Source: Paenibacillus alkalitolerans (lineage in GTDB: Bacteria; Bacillota; Bacilli; Paenibacillales; YIM-B00363). Taken from it: a stretch of DNA of 64,000 bases. Position 1 is the first letter of the stretch. Every line of letters starts with the position of its first letter. The notes beneath the pieces are model-generated. The model searched no databases, was not told the DNA's origin, and was given only the letters and a program-made list of their open reading frames with translations. The translations under genes and the position numbers were made by a program. This document shows positions 9,411 to 17,257 of the stretch, one piece after another. The stretch covers positions 39,837 to 103,836 of the forward strand of contig NZ_JAEMXM010000018.1 in assembly GCF_016482785.1 (NCBI RefSeq). The letters run 5' to 3'.

Positions 9411-10139
9411 CTAGCGCTTCTCCGAAATCGTCTCGAGCGGTTTCGCGTTTCCATATACGGGCTTCTTGCCGTGAACCGGAGCCGCCCAGCGAACCGCATT
9501 GCCGATCACTTTCCTGACGTCTTGGTTAAAGTACGTCGGGTATGTTTCATGTCCCGGACGGAAGTAGAAGATCTTGCCCTGACCGCGGCGGAACGTGCAT
9601 CCGCTGCGGAACACTTCTCCGCCTTCGAACCAGGACACGAACACCAGCTCTTCCGGCGCCGGAATATCGAAGTGCTCGCCGTACATCTCTTCCGCCGGCA
9701 GCTCGAAATATTCGCCCAACCCTTCGGCGATCGGGTGCGACGGATCGACAACCCACAGTCGTTCTTTGTCGTCCGCTTCACGCCACTTCAGGTCGCAAGT
9801 CGTTCCCATGAGCTTCTTGAATATTTTCGAGAAATGTCCCGAATGCAGCACGATGAGCCCCATGCCTTCCAGTACCCGCTTATGTACCCGGTTTACGATC
9901 TCGTCGTTCACGTCTCCATGGCCGATGTGACCCCACCATATGAGAACGTCCGTATCGTTCAATACCGCTTCCGTCAAACCGTGCTCCGGTTGTTCGAGCG
10001 TCGCCGTCCGTACCGAAACGCCCTCGCCTTGCAAACCGTCGGCTATCGCACCGTGAATGCCATTCGGATATATTTCCGCCACTTTCGGATTTTTCTTTTC
10101 GTGCAAATTTTCATTCCATACCGTTACACGCACCGTCAT
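9411..10139 (-). CDS. ThuA domain-containing protein
   Basis: A 242-residue ThuA-like protein with the class I glutamine amidotransferase-like fold found in trehalose-utilisation proteins. Visible family segments are [10 protein letters not shown] at the N-terminus, the [13 protein letters not shown] turn, [12 protein letters not shown], and the late [16 protein letters not shown] segment. Catalytic activity is not established for the family; a role in sugar metabolism is inferred in other bacteria. GGGAGTG precedes the ATG. It lies downstream of the DUF456 and HAD genes in the same direction. Confidence 0.85.
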   Translation of the reverse strand: MTVRVTVWNENLHEKKNPKVAEIYPNGIHGAIADGLQGEGVSVRTATLEQPEHGLTEAVLNDTDVLIWWGHIGHGDVNDEIVNRVHKRVLEGMGLIVLHSGHFSKIFKKLMGTTCDLKWREADDKERLWVVDPSHPIAEGLGEYFELPAEEMYGEHFDIPAPEELVFVSWFEGGEVFRSGCTFRRGQGKIFYFRPGHETYPTYFNQDVRKVIGNAVRWAAPVHGKKPVYGNAKPLETISEKR

Positions 10140-10184
10140 TCGCGGTTCACTCCCAAAATTGTTTTCCGTCTATTCATTGTTAGA

Positions 10185-10664
10185 TTAAATGATCCAAATT
10201 ACAAATACAATAATCATGCCTAACTGGAGAATAAATTTGGCGACCATGCTTGAGAACAATCCGACCAGCGAACCGATCCCGACCTTCAGCGATACGCCGA
10301 GCGGCTGGCCCGTAATTAATTCGCCGAGGACCGCGCCCACGAACGGACCGATTATTAGACCGAATGCGGGAATCGCGAAAGGGCCGACGATAACGCCGAT
10401 CGTACTGCCGATCACGGATGCTCTGGAACCCCCGAATTTCTTGACTCCTAGCGCGCTTACGGCATAATCGGCCGCAAATATCACGACGACGATGAACGTC
10501 TGTATGATCCAAAACCAAGGCCCGAATTCCTTCCAACCGAAAAACAACCCGTACACAAAGAATGCGCCGTAAATTGCCAGCGCGCCAGGCAAAATCGGAT
10601 AAACCGCCCCGGCCATGCCGATGACGAACAACACCGCGACAAGCACCCATCCTAAAATATCCAT
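10185..10664 (-). CDS. DUF456 family membrane protein
   Basis: A 159-residue, very hydrophobic protein with Gly-rich helices (GPFAIPAFGLIIGPFVGAVLGEL near residue 95), as in DUF456. Roughly four to five transmembrane segments are evident. The function is unknown. It starts 22 bp after the HAD gene stop, so the pair is probably cotranscribed. Confidence 0.85.
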   Translation of the reverse strand: MDILGWVLVAVLFVIGMAGAVYPILPGALAIYGAFFVYGLFFGWKEFGPWFWIIQTFIVVVIFAADYAVSALGVKKFGGSRASVIGSTIGVIVGPFAIPAFGLIIGPFVGAVLGELITGQPLGVSLKVGIGSLVGLFSSMVAKFILQLGMIIVFVIWII

Positions 10665-10686
10665 CCCGCAATTCCCTCCCGCCGCG

Positions 10687-11427
10687 TCACGCCTTCAGTA
10701 CATATTCGCGAATCGCTTGAGCGACGCCGTCTTCGTCATTGGATAATACGACGGCGTCCGCCATCCGTTTCACTTCATCCTGCGCATTGCCCATCGCAAT
10801 CCCGAGTCCGGCGGATCGAATCATGGCGATATCGTTCAAGCTGTCGCCGACGGCGACCACACTCGACATATCGATGCCTAACAATTCGCATACTTGAGCA
10901 AGACCTGACGCCTTGCTGATGCCTTGCGGATTCAATTCGATATTGTGCGGATGGGAATTGGTCACCTCGAATGCTCCCAGCGCGCCGATGCGATCCAAAA
11001 CGGCGGAACGGGCCTCGTCATTATCCGTATAAAATCCGAATTTCAACCACTCTTTATCCCGTTCGTCCTCCACCCACATGTCTTTGTTATAAATTCCTTC
11101 TACGGAATAAGCCCAGTACCAGGTATCGTATTGAACCGCAAGCTCCCGCAACCGTTTGATATGTTCCCAATCCATCAATGTTCTGTTATGCAGCATATGA
11201 GGTCTCGCCCATATTTCGCTGCCGTTCACCGTAACCATCGGAGTGTCCAGCTTCAGCTGCTCGGCGTAAGGAAGAGCGCTTAGAAAGCCTCTGCCGGTGG
11301 AGAAGCAGACGGCTATTCCCGCCCTTCCCGCCTCTTGGATCCAACGAGCATTTTCATCTGAGATGTTCTTCTCTTCGTTCAACAAAGTTCCGTCCATATC
11401 CAAAGCCACTAACTTATAGTGAGCCAC
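10687..11427 (-). CDS. Cof-type HAD-IIB phosphatase
   Basis: A 246-residue HAD hydrolase. Motif I DMDGTLL (nucleophile Asp) is near residue 8. Motif II is the STGR segment, motif III the Lys in GISKASGL, and motif IV GDSLNDIAM supplies the metal-binding acidic residues. The cap arrangement is that of Cof/YkrA-type sugar-phosphate or nucleotide phosphatases; the substrate is unpredictable. The GTG at 11427 is preferred because GGAGAG is about 8 nt upstream and it places motif I at the usual distance. It is divergent from the histidine kinase. Confidence 0.88.
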   Translation of the reverse strand: MAHYKLVALDMDGTLLNEEKNISDENARWIQEAGRAGIAVCFSTGRGFLSALPYAEQLKLDTPMVTVNGSEIWARPHMLHNRTLMDWEHIKRLRELAVQYDTWYWAYSVEGIYNKDMWVEDERDKEWLKFGFYTDNDEARSAVLDRIGALGAFEVTNSHPHNIELNPQGISKASGLAQVCELLGIDMSSVVAVGDSLNDIAMIRSAGLGIAMGNAQDEVKRMADAVVLSNDEDGVAQAIREYVLKA

Positions 11428-11587
11428 AAATTCCGCTCTCCTTCCGCGCTTAACGATACCTCCCATTGTATACTAATTGGCTGGGCATTCCAAAAAATAC
11501 TTTTCAACCGCTTGTAAAAAAGGTACATTAGAAATATCGAGTGAATTCGACAAGAAACGACAGTATGAAATTTCTGAAGGTGATCTG

Positions 11588-12937
11588 ATGAACCAGCAAT
11601 TGCCAATTATTTTGACCACATTTGCAATTGGTTCGCTGCCGCAAAGCTTTTTCTTCTCATATTTAGGATTGATGTTTTGGGGCTATCGGATTTCTAATAC
11701 GGCGAGGAAGCTGTTTCTCTTCTCCTTCGTGCAATCGGCCATTACGGTCGGGGCTATGTATTTCATCCCGGTCATGTCGCGTCCGGTACTCTCTTTAATT
11801 GTGTACGTAACGGTAATGATCCTCGTTCTGCGTAGTCTACGTCTTATTGAGCGCGTATATATGGGTTTATTCGTCATCCTATTGTCGATGTTCAACGAAA
11901 TCGGCCTTCTTTATATCCTATCTGCCACGGGATGGGTTCCATATGAACAAGTGCTCTCGGATCCGCGTTCAATAATCTGGGCGGCAAACATTTTACCCGT
12001 TACCGCCGCCGGTCTGGGGTATGTGATGGACCGTAAAAGCATACATCCCGGCAAAATTATTTTTGACTTCATGAAACGCAAAGGAAATAAATATCTCAAT
12101 TGGCTGCTTTTGTTGTTTGTATTTAATATAACGCTCTCTTTCTTCGTCTACATATTCGCCGCCGAAGACGAGCAGCTTGCCGCTCTGATCGGGATGACGC
12201 TTACAATGATCGTCGGGTTAGGCATCTTTCTTATTACCGTGCGCGCCATGGCGATGACGAAGGAAGCGGCGATACTTTCCACCCAAGACGCGTATATCGA
12301 CGACATTAACAACATGTTTACCGCCATACGCGGCCAGCGGCACGATTTCTTAAACCACGTTCAAGTGATCCAGTCTTTGCTGCAGCGCGGCAAATACGAA
12401 GAGCTCGAACGATACACGAAAGAGCTCGTAGGCGAAATAACCGAAATTAATGAACTGCTGCAAATCGGCCATCCTGCGTTGGCGGCGCTCGTTCAATCCA
12501 AGATGGTGAGCGCTTTGAACCGGAAAATCGATTTTCGTTACTCGTTTGAAGGAATGGAGCAGTTGAAGCAAGGAATCGCTTCCATCGATTACGTTAAGAT
12601 TGCCGGCAATTTAATCGATAACGCCCTCGATGAAGTGGCGGGGCGTCCGGCGGCTGACCGCTGGGTGGAAGTGAAGGGCTGGGTCGACGCGGATTCTTTC
12701 AATATGTCGGTCCGAAACCCGAGCCGCAATTTAACAGATGAAGAAATGAGTTTGCTGTTTGTCCCCGGATATTCGACGAAACAGAGAACCGGACATTCCG
12801 GTCTCGGATTATCCATCGTCAAAGAACGGGTGGATCATTACAAAGGCGCGGTCAACGTGAAAAGCGCTCCCGAACACGGGACCACCTTTGTTGTAAAAAT
12901 ACCGATTCAACTGAAAAACGTCGCAACGACGCAATAA
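11588..12937 (+). CDS. AgrC/CitA-like sensor histidine kinase, orphan
   Basis: A 449-residue protein. The N-terminal half has six or seven transmembrane helices. A Spo0B-like alpha-helical dimerisation domain follows, with the phospho-accepting box RHDFLNHVQVIQSLL at roughly residue 255. The C-terminal GHKL ATPase shows NLIDNALDE (N box), FVPGYSTK and HSGLGLSIVKE (G box). The layout resembles peptide-sensing AgrC-type kinases. No response regulator or pheromone-like gene is adjacent. The ATG at 11588 has GAAGGTG upstream; a longer open frame lacks membrane-like sequence. Confidence 0.85.
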   Translation: MNQQLPIILTTFAIGSLPQSFFFSYLGLMFWGYRISNTARKLFLFSFVQSAITVGAMYFIPVMSRPVLSLIVYVTVMILVLRSLRLIERVYMGLFVILLSMFNEIGLLYILSATGWVPYEQVLSDPRSIIWAANILPVTAAGLGYVMDRKSIHPGKIIFDFMKRKGNKYLNWLLLLFVFNITLSFFVYIFAAEDEQLAALIGMTLTMIVGLGIFLITVRAMAMTKEAAILSTQDAYIDDINNMFTAIRGQRHDFLNHVQVIQSLLQRGKYEELERYTKELVGEITEINELLQIGHPALAALVQSKMVSALNRKIDFRYSFEGMEQLKQGIASIDYVKIAGNLIDNALDEVAGRPAADRWVEVKGWVDADSFNMSVRNPSRNLTDEEMSLLFVPGYSTKQRTGHSGLGLSIVKERVDHYKGAVNVKSAPEHGTTFVVKIPIQLKNVATTQ

Positions 12938-12979
12938 AAACTACTTCGAAGCTCATGCTTTCCGATCTCTAAAGCCGGC

Positions 12980-13014
12980 AATGCCCGGATATCGGCATAC
13001 CGATTCCGGGCATT
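12980..13014. terminator. Bidirectional terminator
   Basis: Long near-perfect stem (AATGCCCGG ... CCGGGCATT, with an inner ATCGG/CCGAT) ending in TTTTATT on the plus strand. It sits between the converging kinase and metal-transport genes and can serve both. Confidence 0.85.
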
Positions 13015-13026
13015 TTATTGTGAGAT

Positions 13027-13926
13027 TTAATGATCTCCAGCGGTCTTCGCTTTGACTGAATGACCGATCCGGCGGCGTTTCCACGCGATGCCGTGAGTCG
13101 GAGAGAAAATCAGTGTAAGCACGAAAAGCGCTCCGGCCACGGCGACCATCGATCCGGTAATGGACGCGTTCAAAAGCGAGGATACGTAATAACCGAGCAA
13201 TGCGCTGCCCACACCGTAGCCTACGCTGTAAACGATCATCCGGGACAACCGCTCCGTCATCAAATAGGCGCTCGCCGGCGGAATAACGAGCATGCCGAGA
13301 ACGAGAATCGCGCCGACACTTTCGAACGATGCAACCGTCGTGACACTGACGAGACCCATAAGCGCGTAATGGAACAGAGCGACCGGAATGCCGACAGCCG
13401 CCGCCATTGCCGGGTCGAACGCGCAAATTTTAAACTGTTTGTAAAACAACCCGATAACGCCGAGCATGAGCACAAGCGCGATGCCGAGCGCCCAGAGCGA
13501 TTTCGGTCCCATATCCGTCCCGAACAGGTGCAGTTTCGTCCAAGCCGCATAGCTGATCTCTCCGTACAATACGCAGTCGAGGTCCAAATCGACCTGACGG
13601 CTGTAAAGACTGACCAATACGACCCCAATGGAAAACAGCGCCGTAAACACAACGCCGATCGATGCGTCCGATTGCACCCCGCTTTGATGAAACATTTGAA
13701 TTAAGAACACTGTAATCAGTCCCAATACGGAAGCGGATAACAGCATCCATAACGAATCTCTTGTCCCGCTCAACAAGAATGCAATAACGATGCCGGGCAG
13801 CACGGCATGAGAGATCGCGTCCCCGACCATCGCCATTTTCCTCAATACGAGAAAACTCCCCACAATACTGCAAGCGGCGGCAACCATCACACCCGTCGTC
13901 ACGATGATCAATTCATTCGTTGTCAT
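13027..13926 (-). CDS. Metal ABC transporter permease, second subunit
   Basis: A 299-residue ABC-3 family permease (ZnuB/MntC-like) for Mn/Zn uptake with about eight hydrophobic helices. Family motifs include VGDAISHAVLPG near residue 38 and SVGAILVLGMLVIPPASAYL in the second half. Its ATG overlaps the stop of the preceding permease (ATGA, 13923-13926), implying translational coupling. The two permeases are paralogues and probably form a heterodimer. It is the distal gene of the four-gene operon. Confidence 0.92.
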   Translation of the reverse strand: MTTNELIIVTTGVMVAAACSIVGSFLVLRKMAMVGDAISHAVLPGIVIAFLLSGTRDSLWMLLSASVLGLITVFLIQMFHQSGVQSDASIGVVFTALFSIGVVLVSLYSRQVDLDLDCVLYGEISYAAWTKLHLFGTDMGPKSLWALGIALVLMLGVIGLFYKQFKICAFDPAMAAAVGIPVALFHYALMGLVSVTTVASFESVGAILVLGMLVIPPASAYLMTERLSRMIVYSVGYGVGSALLGYYVSSLLNASITGSMVAVAGALFVLTLIFSPTHGIAWKRRRIGHSVKAKTAGDH

Positions 13927-14858
13927 AAGGAAGCTCCTTCTTTCACGGCGCTCACTCGAGCGCCGCTTTCTTTCCTTACGGTTCGCCGAACTTGCAGGCG
14001 GACAATCAGCTTCGCAAGTATTCCGCGGCGCGGAGCAAACATTAGAGAGACAACGAAGATGGCCGTCGCCGCCAACACTGCCAGCGGCCCTGTCGGCAAA
14101 TTGTTTGCCGTAGTGCTTAGAAGCGTTCCGGCACTTCCGCTTACGGCTCCGAAGATGCCTGCCAGCGCCGCCATCAGTCCGAGCCGGTCGGTCCAATACC
14201 GGGCGGCCACCGCGGGAGTGATGAGCATCGAAGCCATCAGGACGACTCCGACCGCTTGAATGCCGATCACTACGGCGATTACGATTAGAAACATGAGAAA
14301 CTGTTCGAGAAATGCGACCGGATAGCCGATCATCTTGGCAAAACCCGCGTCGAAGGACATCAGCTTAAATTCTTTGAACAGCAGCGAACAAACCAATATA
14401 AGAAAGACGGCAAGCCCCATCATCGTATACACGTCTGCAGAAACCATCGCCGCCGCTTGGCCGAACAGAAATTTGTCCAACCCCGCTTGATTTCCGCTTC
14501 CCGATTGTTGAATATGCGTCAGCAGCATAATTCCGATTCCGAAGAAAACGGAGAGCACGATGGCGAGCGCCGTGTCTTGCTTGATTCTGCTGTTGCGCGT
14601 AATGAATCCGATGCCGAACGTTGCGATGATGCCCGCTATCGCCGCACCGATCAAGAAAAACCAAAGCGATTTCGTATTCGTAAGCATAAATGCGATACAA
14701 ACTCCCGGCAGCGCCGCATGAGCCAGCGCATCGCCCATAAGCGATTGTTTCCGCAAATAGGCGAACGTTCCGAGGACGCCGCTGCTCAAGCCGAGCAATA
14801 AACTTCCGAGCAATATCCAACGGATGTTCGGATCCGTAAGCAAAGACGCAATGTTCAT
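13923..14858 (-). CDS. Metal ABC transporter permease, first subunit
   Basis: A 311-residue ABC-3 permease. It shows LMGDALAHAALPGVC near residue 43 and GVVLMASMLITPAVAARYW near residue 210, the counterpart motifs of the neighbouring subunit. The ATG at 14858 follows GAGGTG by six bases. A GTG at 14867 overlapping the ATPase stop is the alternative start. Cotranscribed with the ATPase and solute-binding protein genes. Confidence 0.92.
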   Translation of the reverse strand: MNIASLLTDPNIRWILLGSLLLGLSSGVLGTFAYLRKQSLMGDALAHAALPGVCIAFMLTNTKSLWFFLIGAAIAGIIATFGIGFITRNSRIKQDTALAIVLSVFFGIGIMLLTHIQQSGSGNQAGLDKFLFGQAAAMVSADVYTMMGLAVFLILVCSLLFKEFKLMSFDAGFAKMIGYPVAFLEQFLMFLIVIAVVIGIQAVGVVLMASMLITPAVAARYWTDRLGLMAALAGIFGAVSGSAGTLLSTTANNLPTGPLAVLAATAIFVVSLMFAPRRGILAKLIVRLQVRRTVRKESGARVSAVKEGASL

Positions 14859-14863
14859 GGAGA

Positions 14864-15631
14864 TCACCTCGATCCTACAAGCAGTGAATCGGAATGTCCG
14901 CCTTCAAGAACCGTAAGCTTGCCGCCGTACGTCTTCTGCAGCAATTCTTTGGTGAACACGTCTTTCGTCGGCCCGACATCGATCACCGTTTTGTTCAAGA
15001 GCAGCACCCAATCGAAATATTGATCCACAGTCGCAAGGTCATGGTGAACGACGAGCACCGTCTTGCCTTCTTTCTTTAATTCGTTCAACAGCGTAATAAT
15101 CGCTTTTTCCGTCGCTGCATCGACCCCTACGAACGGTTCGTCCATGAAATACAGCTTCGCGTTCTGCGCCAATGCGCGCGCGAGGAAAATACGCTGCTGC
15201 TGTCCGCCGGACAATTGGCTGATTTGCCGGCCGGCGAATTCAGACATGCCCACCTTGGCAAGAGCATCCATCGCAATATCGCGTTCTTTCGCGCCGGGAC
15301 GCTGAAACCAACCGAGCTTGCCGTATGTGCCCATCGTTACGACATCCAACGCGTTGGTCGGGAAATCCCAATCGACGGATTCCCGCTGCGGGACGTATCC
15401 TACAATTTTACGCTGTTCCTTGTAAGATTTGCCGTAGATGCCCACTTCCCCCGCCGCGCTTGGGACGAGGCCGAGAATCGACTTGATGAGCGTCGACTTG
15501 CCGGCGCCGTTCGGTCCGACAATGCCGATCAGTCTGCCTTCCGGCACTTCGAACGAGACATTCTCCAACACGGGCTTCTTTTGATATGCGACCGTCATTC
15601 CCTTTACCGATAACGGATTTGTTTGCGTCAT
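14864..15631 (-). CDS. Metal ABC transporter ATPase
   Basis: A 255-residue ABC ATPase of the ZnuC/MntB group. Walker A GPNGAGKST is near residue 38, followed by a Q-loop in VGYVPQRESVDWDFP (the PQRxxVDWDFP form is typical of Mn/Zn/Fe transporters), signature LSGGQQQR, Walker B LYFMDEPF and switch His in VVHHD. The ATG at 15631 has GGAGG seven bases upstream. The open frame extends 30 codons further only because it reads through the duplicated 45-bp intergenic element, so that extension is rejected. Confidence 0.93.
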   Translation of the reverse strand: MTQTNPLSVKGMTVAYQKKPVLENVSFEVPEGRLIGIVGPNGAGKSTLIKSILGLVPSAAGEVGIYGKSYKEQRKIVGYVPQRESVDWDFPTNALDVVTMGTYGKLGWFQRPGAKERDIAMDALAKVGMSEFAGRQISQLSGGQQQRIFLARALAQNAKLYFMDEPFVGVDAATEKAIITLLNELKKEGKTVLVVHHDLATVDQYFDWVLLLNKTVIDVGPTKDVFTKELLQKTYGGKLTVLEGGHSDSLLVGSR

Positions 15632-15645
15632 CGCCGGTTCCTCCT

Positions 15646-15742
15646 TTTGCTTCCTAATATTCGTTACCGCGGACAACCTTCGGTTGCCTCTTTGCTTCCT
15701 AATATTCGTTACCGCGGACAACCTTCGGTTGCCTCTTTGCTT
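15646..15742. repeat. Tandem 45-bp intergenic element, two copies
   Basis: Two exact 45-bp direct repeats (15646-15690, 15691-15735) plus a 7-bp start of a third. On the transcribed strand each carries a short hairpin (GGCAACC / GGTTGTC) after GCAAAGA and ends near the ATPase Shine-Dalgarno. A diverged relative occurs at 52697-52753 in the same kind of position. Confidence 0.9.
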
Positions 15743-16685
15743 ACTTCAAAGCTTTGACGATTGTATCCACGTTGTGCCGCACCATGCCGATGTAAGTACC
15801 TTCTGGCGTCCCGTCTTCACCCATCGCGTCGGAAAATAAGGTTCCTCCCTCCGCCACATCGTGGCCGAGCGCTTTCGCGCCTTCGACCACAGCCGTAATG
15901 TTGCGGGACGATACGCTCGACTCGACAAACACGGCTTTGATTTTACGCTCTACCAAATAGTTGCGAAGATCGGTTACGTCTTTGCTGCCCGCTTCCGAAG
16001 CGGTGCTGATGCCTTGCAAGCCGCGCACCTCAATATCGTAAGCTTTGCCGAAATAGTTGAACGCATCGTGAGCCGTGACGAGAACTCTTCCGCTTTCGGG
16101 AATCGATGCGATCTGCTCCCTTGCGTAATCGTCGAGTTCCTTTAATTCCGATAAATAACGTTCGGCGTTCGCTTTATAATCGTCGGCGTGCTTTTCGTCC
16201 ATCTTGATCAGCTGGTCGCGCACCGTTTCTGCCGCCTTCATCCACAATTGCACGTCAAACCATACATGCGGGTCGTAAACTTCCGCGCCGTCTTCCATGA
16301 CCTTGATGAGTTTGGACGGATCAATCGACTCCGCTACGGCCACAGTCGGTTTCTTCTCGGCCATCTCTTCGAATACTTCCGTCATCTTGCCTTCCAGATG
16401 AAGTCCGTTATAGAAAATAACGTCAGCGTCTTCAAATTTCTTGATATCTCCTTGCGAAGCTTTGTACACATGCGGATCGACGCCGGAAGGCATAATTCCC
16501 GTGACCTTCACGCGCTCGCCGCCTACTTGTTCGACGATGTCGGTAATCATCCCGATCGTCGTCGTCACTTTCAACGGCCCGCCCGTCTCCGTAGAGGCGT
16601 TCTGGCTTCCGCACGCCGCCGTAAGCACGATGATAAGTGCTGTTGTTACGACCGTAAAAACTAACTTCCACTCTCGTTTATGCAT
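15741..16685 (-). CDS. Metal-binding lipoprotein of ABC transporter (TroA/MntA-like)
   Basis: A 314-residue cluster A-I solute-binding protein. The signal peptide ends in LTAAC, a good lipobox. Candidate metal ligands are the His in SGVDPHVYKAS, the His in YDPHVWFD, the His in VTAHDAFNYF and the Asp in LFSDAMG, a three-His/one-Asp set like TroA (Zn/Mn). The long His-rich loop of ZnuA is absent, which favours manganese or mixed specificity. It is the first gene of the operon and carries an MntR-like operator upstream, supporting manganese (inference). Confidence 0.9.
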   Translation of the reverse strand: MHKREWKLVFTVVTTALIIVLTAACGSQNASTETGGPLKVTTTIGMITDIVEQVGGERVKVTGIMPSGVDPHVYKASQGDIKKFEDADVIFYNGLHLEGKMTEVFEEMAEKKPTVAVAESIDPSKLIKVMEDGAEVYDPHVWFDVQLWMKAAETVRDQLIKMDEKHADDYKANAERYLSELKELDDYAREQIASIPESGRVLVTAHDAFNYFGKAYDIEVRGLQGISTASEAGSKDVTDLRNYLVERKIKAVFVESSVSSRNITAVVEGAKALGHDVAEGGTLFSDAMGEDGTPEGTYIGMVRHNVDTIVKALK

Positions 16686-16791
16686 TGTACTCTCCCTCTT
16701 CCTTGTATGTTATGTGGCAACCGGTTAAGTGTTGCACCAAACTGTTTTTTTTGCACGTGGACTGAATTGTTGTATGCGGGACTCTTTTTTA

Positions 16792-16824
16792 AATATATAC
16801 AATAGTTTTGCCTTAGTGCAACAT
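16792..16824 (-). promoter_or_regulatory. Promoter with MntR-like operator
   Basis: On the minus strand TTGCAC (16821-16816) and TATATA (16799-16794) are spaced 16 bp apart, a sigma-A-type promoter about 110 bp upstream of the metal-binding lipoprotein. Overlapping the -35 and spacer, the plus strand reads TTTTGCCTTAGTGCAACAT (16806-16824). The left half matches the TTTGCCTTA half of Bacillus MntR boxes as I remember them. This suggests Mn-dependent repression. Confidence 0.5.
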
Positions 16825-16892
16825 TTATTTTTAAAAAAAGATCGAATACCGTGGAGGTACCCGATTTTATACAGGCGTCTGGTTCACAAATG

Positions 16893-17177
16893 ACCACCTT
16901 GTGCCACAGTGAAACAAGAACGCGATAATCCAGACCGCTTGTTTCATAGTGAAACACCGTGATGCACAAATGCACCACCTTGTGCCACAGTGAAACAAGA
17001 ACGCGATAATCCAGACCGCTTGTTTCATAGTGAAACACCGTGATGCACAAATGCACCACCTTGTGCCACAGTGAAACAAGAACGCGATAATCCAGACCGC
17101 TTGTTTCATAGTGAAACACCGTGATGCACAAATGCACCACCTTGTGCCACAGTGAAACAAGAACGCGATAATCCAGG
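16893..17177. repeat. 81-bp tandem repeat array
   Basis: Units begin at 16893, 16974, 17055 and 17136. The first three are complete and essentially identical; the fourth diverges after about 42 bp. Each unit contains the nine-base inverted repeat TGAAACAAG / CTTGTTTCA and the compact GTTTCA-TAG-TGAAAC. The array lies between the PBP terminator and the metal-transporter promoter, with no gene in this 16686-17257 gap. Confidence 0.95.
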
Positions 17178-17211
17178 CGGAGTGTTTCACTGCGGACTAT
17201 TTCCGGAATAA

Positions 17212-17237
17212 GAAAAAAAGGAAGAAGCAACGCTTCT
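17212..17237 (-). terminator. Terminator after PBP gene
   Basis: Stem AGAAGC / GCTTCT (17223-17228, 17232-17237) with a 3-nt loop. On the minus strand it runs on through TCC into a long T run (17212-17219). Confidence 0.75.
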
Positions 17238-17257
17238 CCCCGGGAACGTATATTCCG

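Noticed and set aside
14864..15721. Longer N-terminus for the metal ABC ATPase
   Set aside because: The extra 30 codons read through the duplicated intergenic element and repeat the same residues; the ATG at 15631 has an ideal ribosome-binding site.
16661..17230. Long repetitive open reading frame on the minus strand over the 81-bp array
   Set aside because: It arises because 81 is a multiple of 3. It has no ribosome-binding site, and other frames are equally open.
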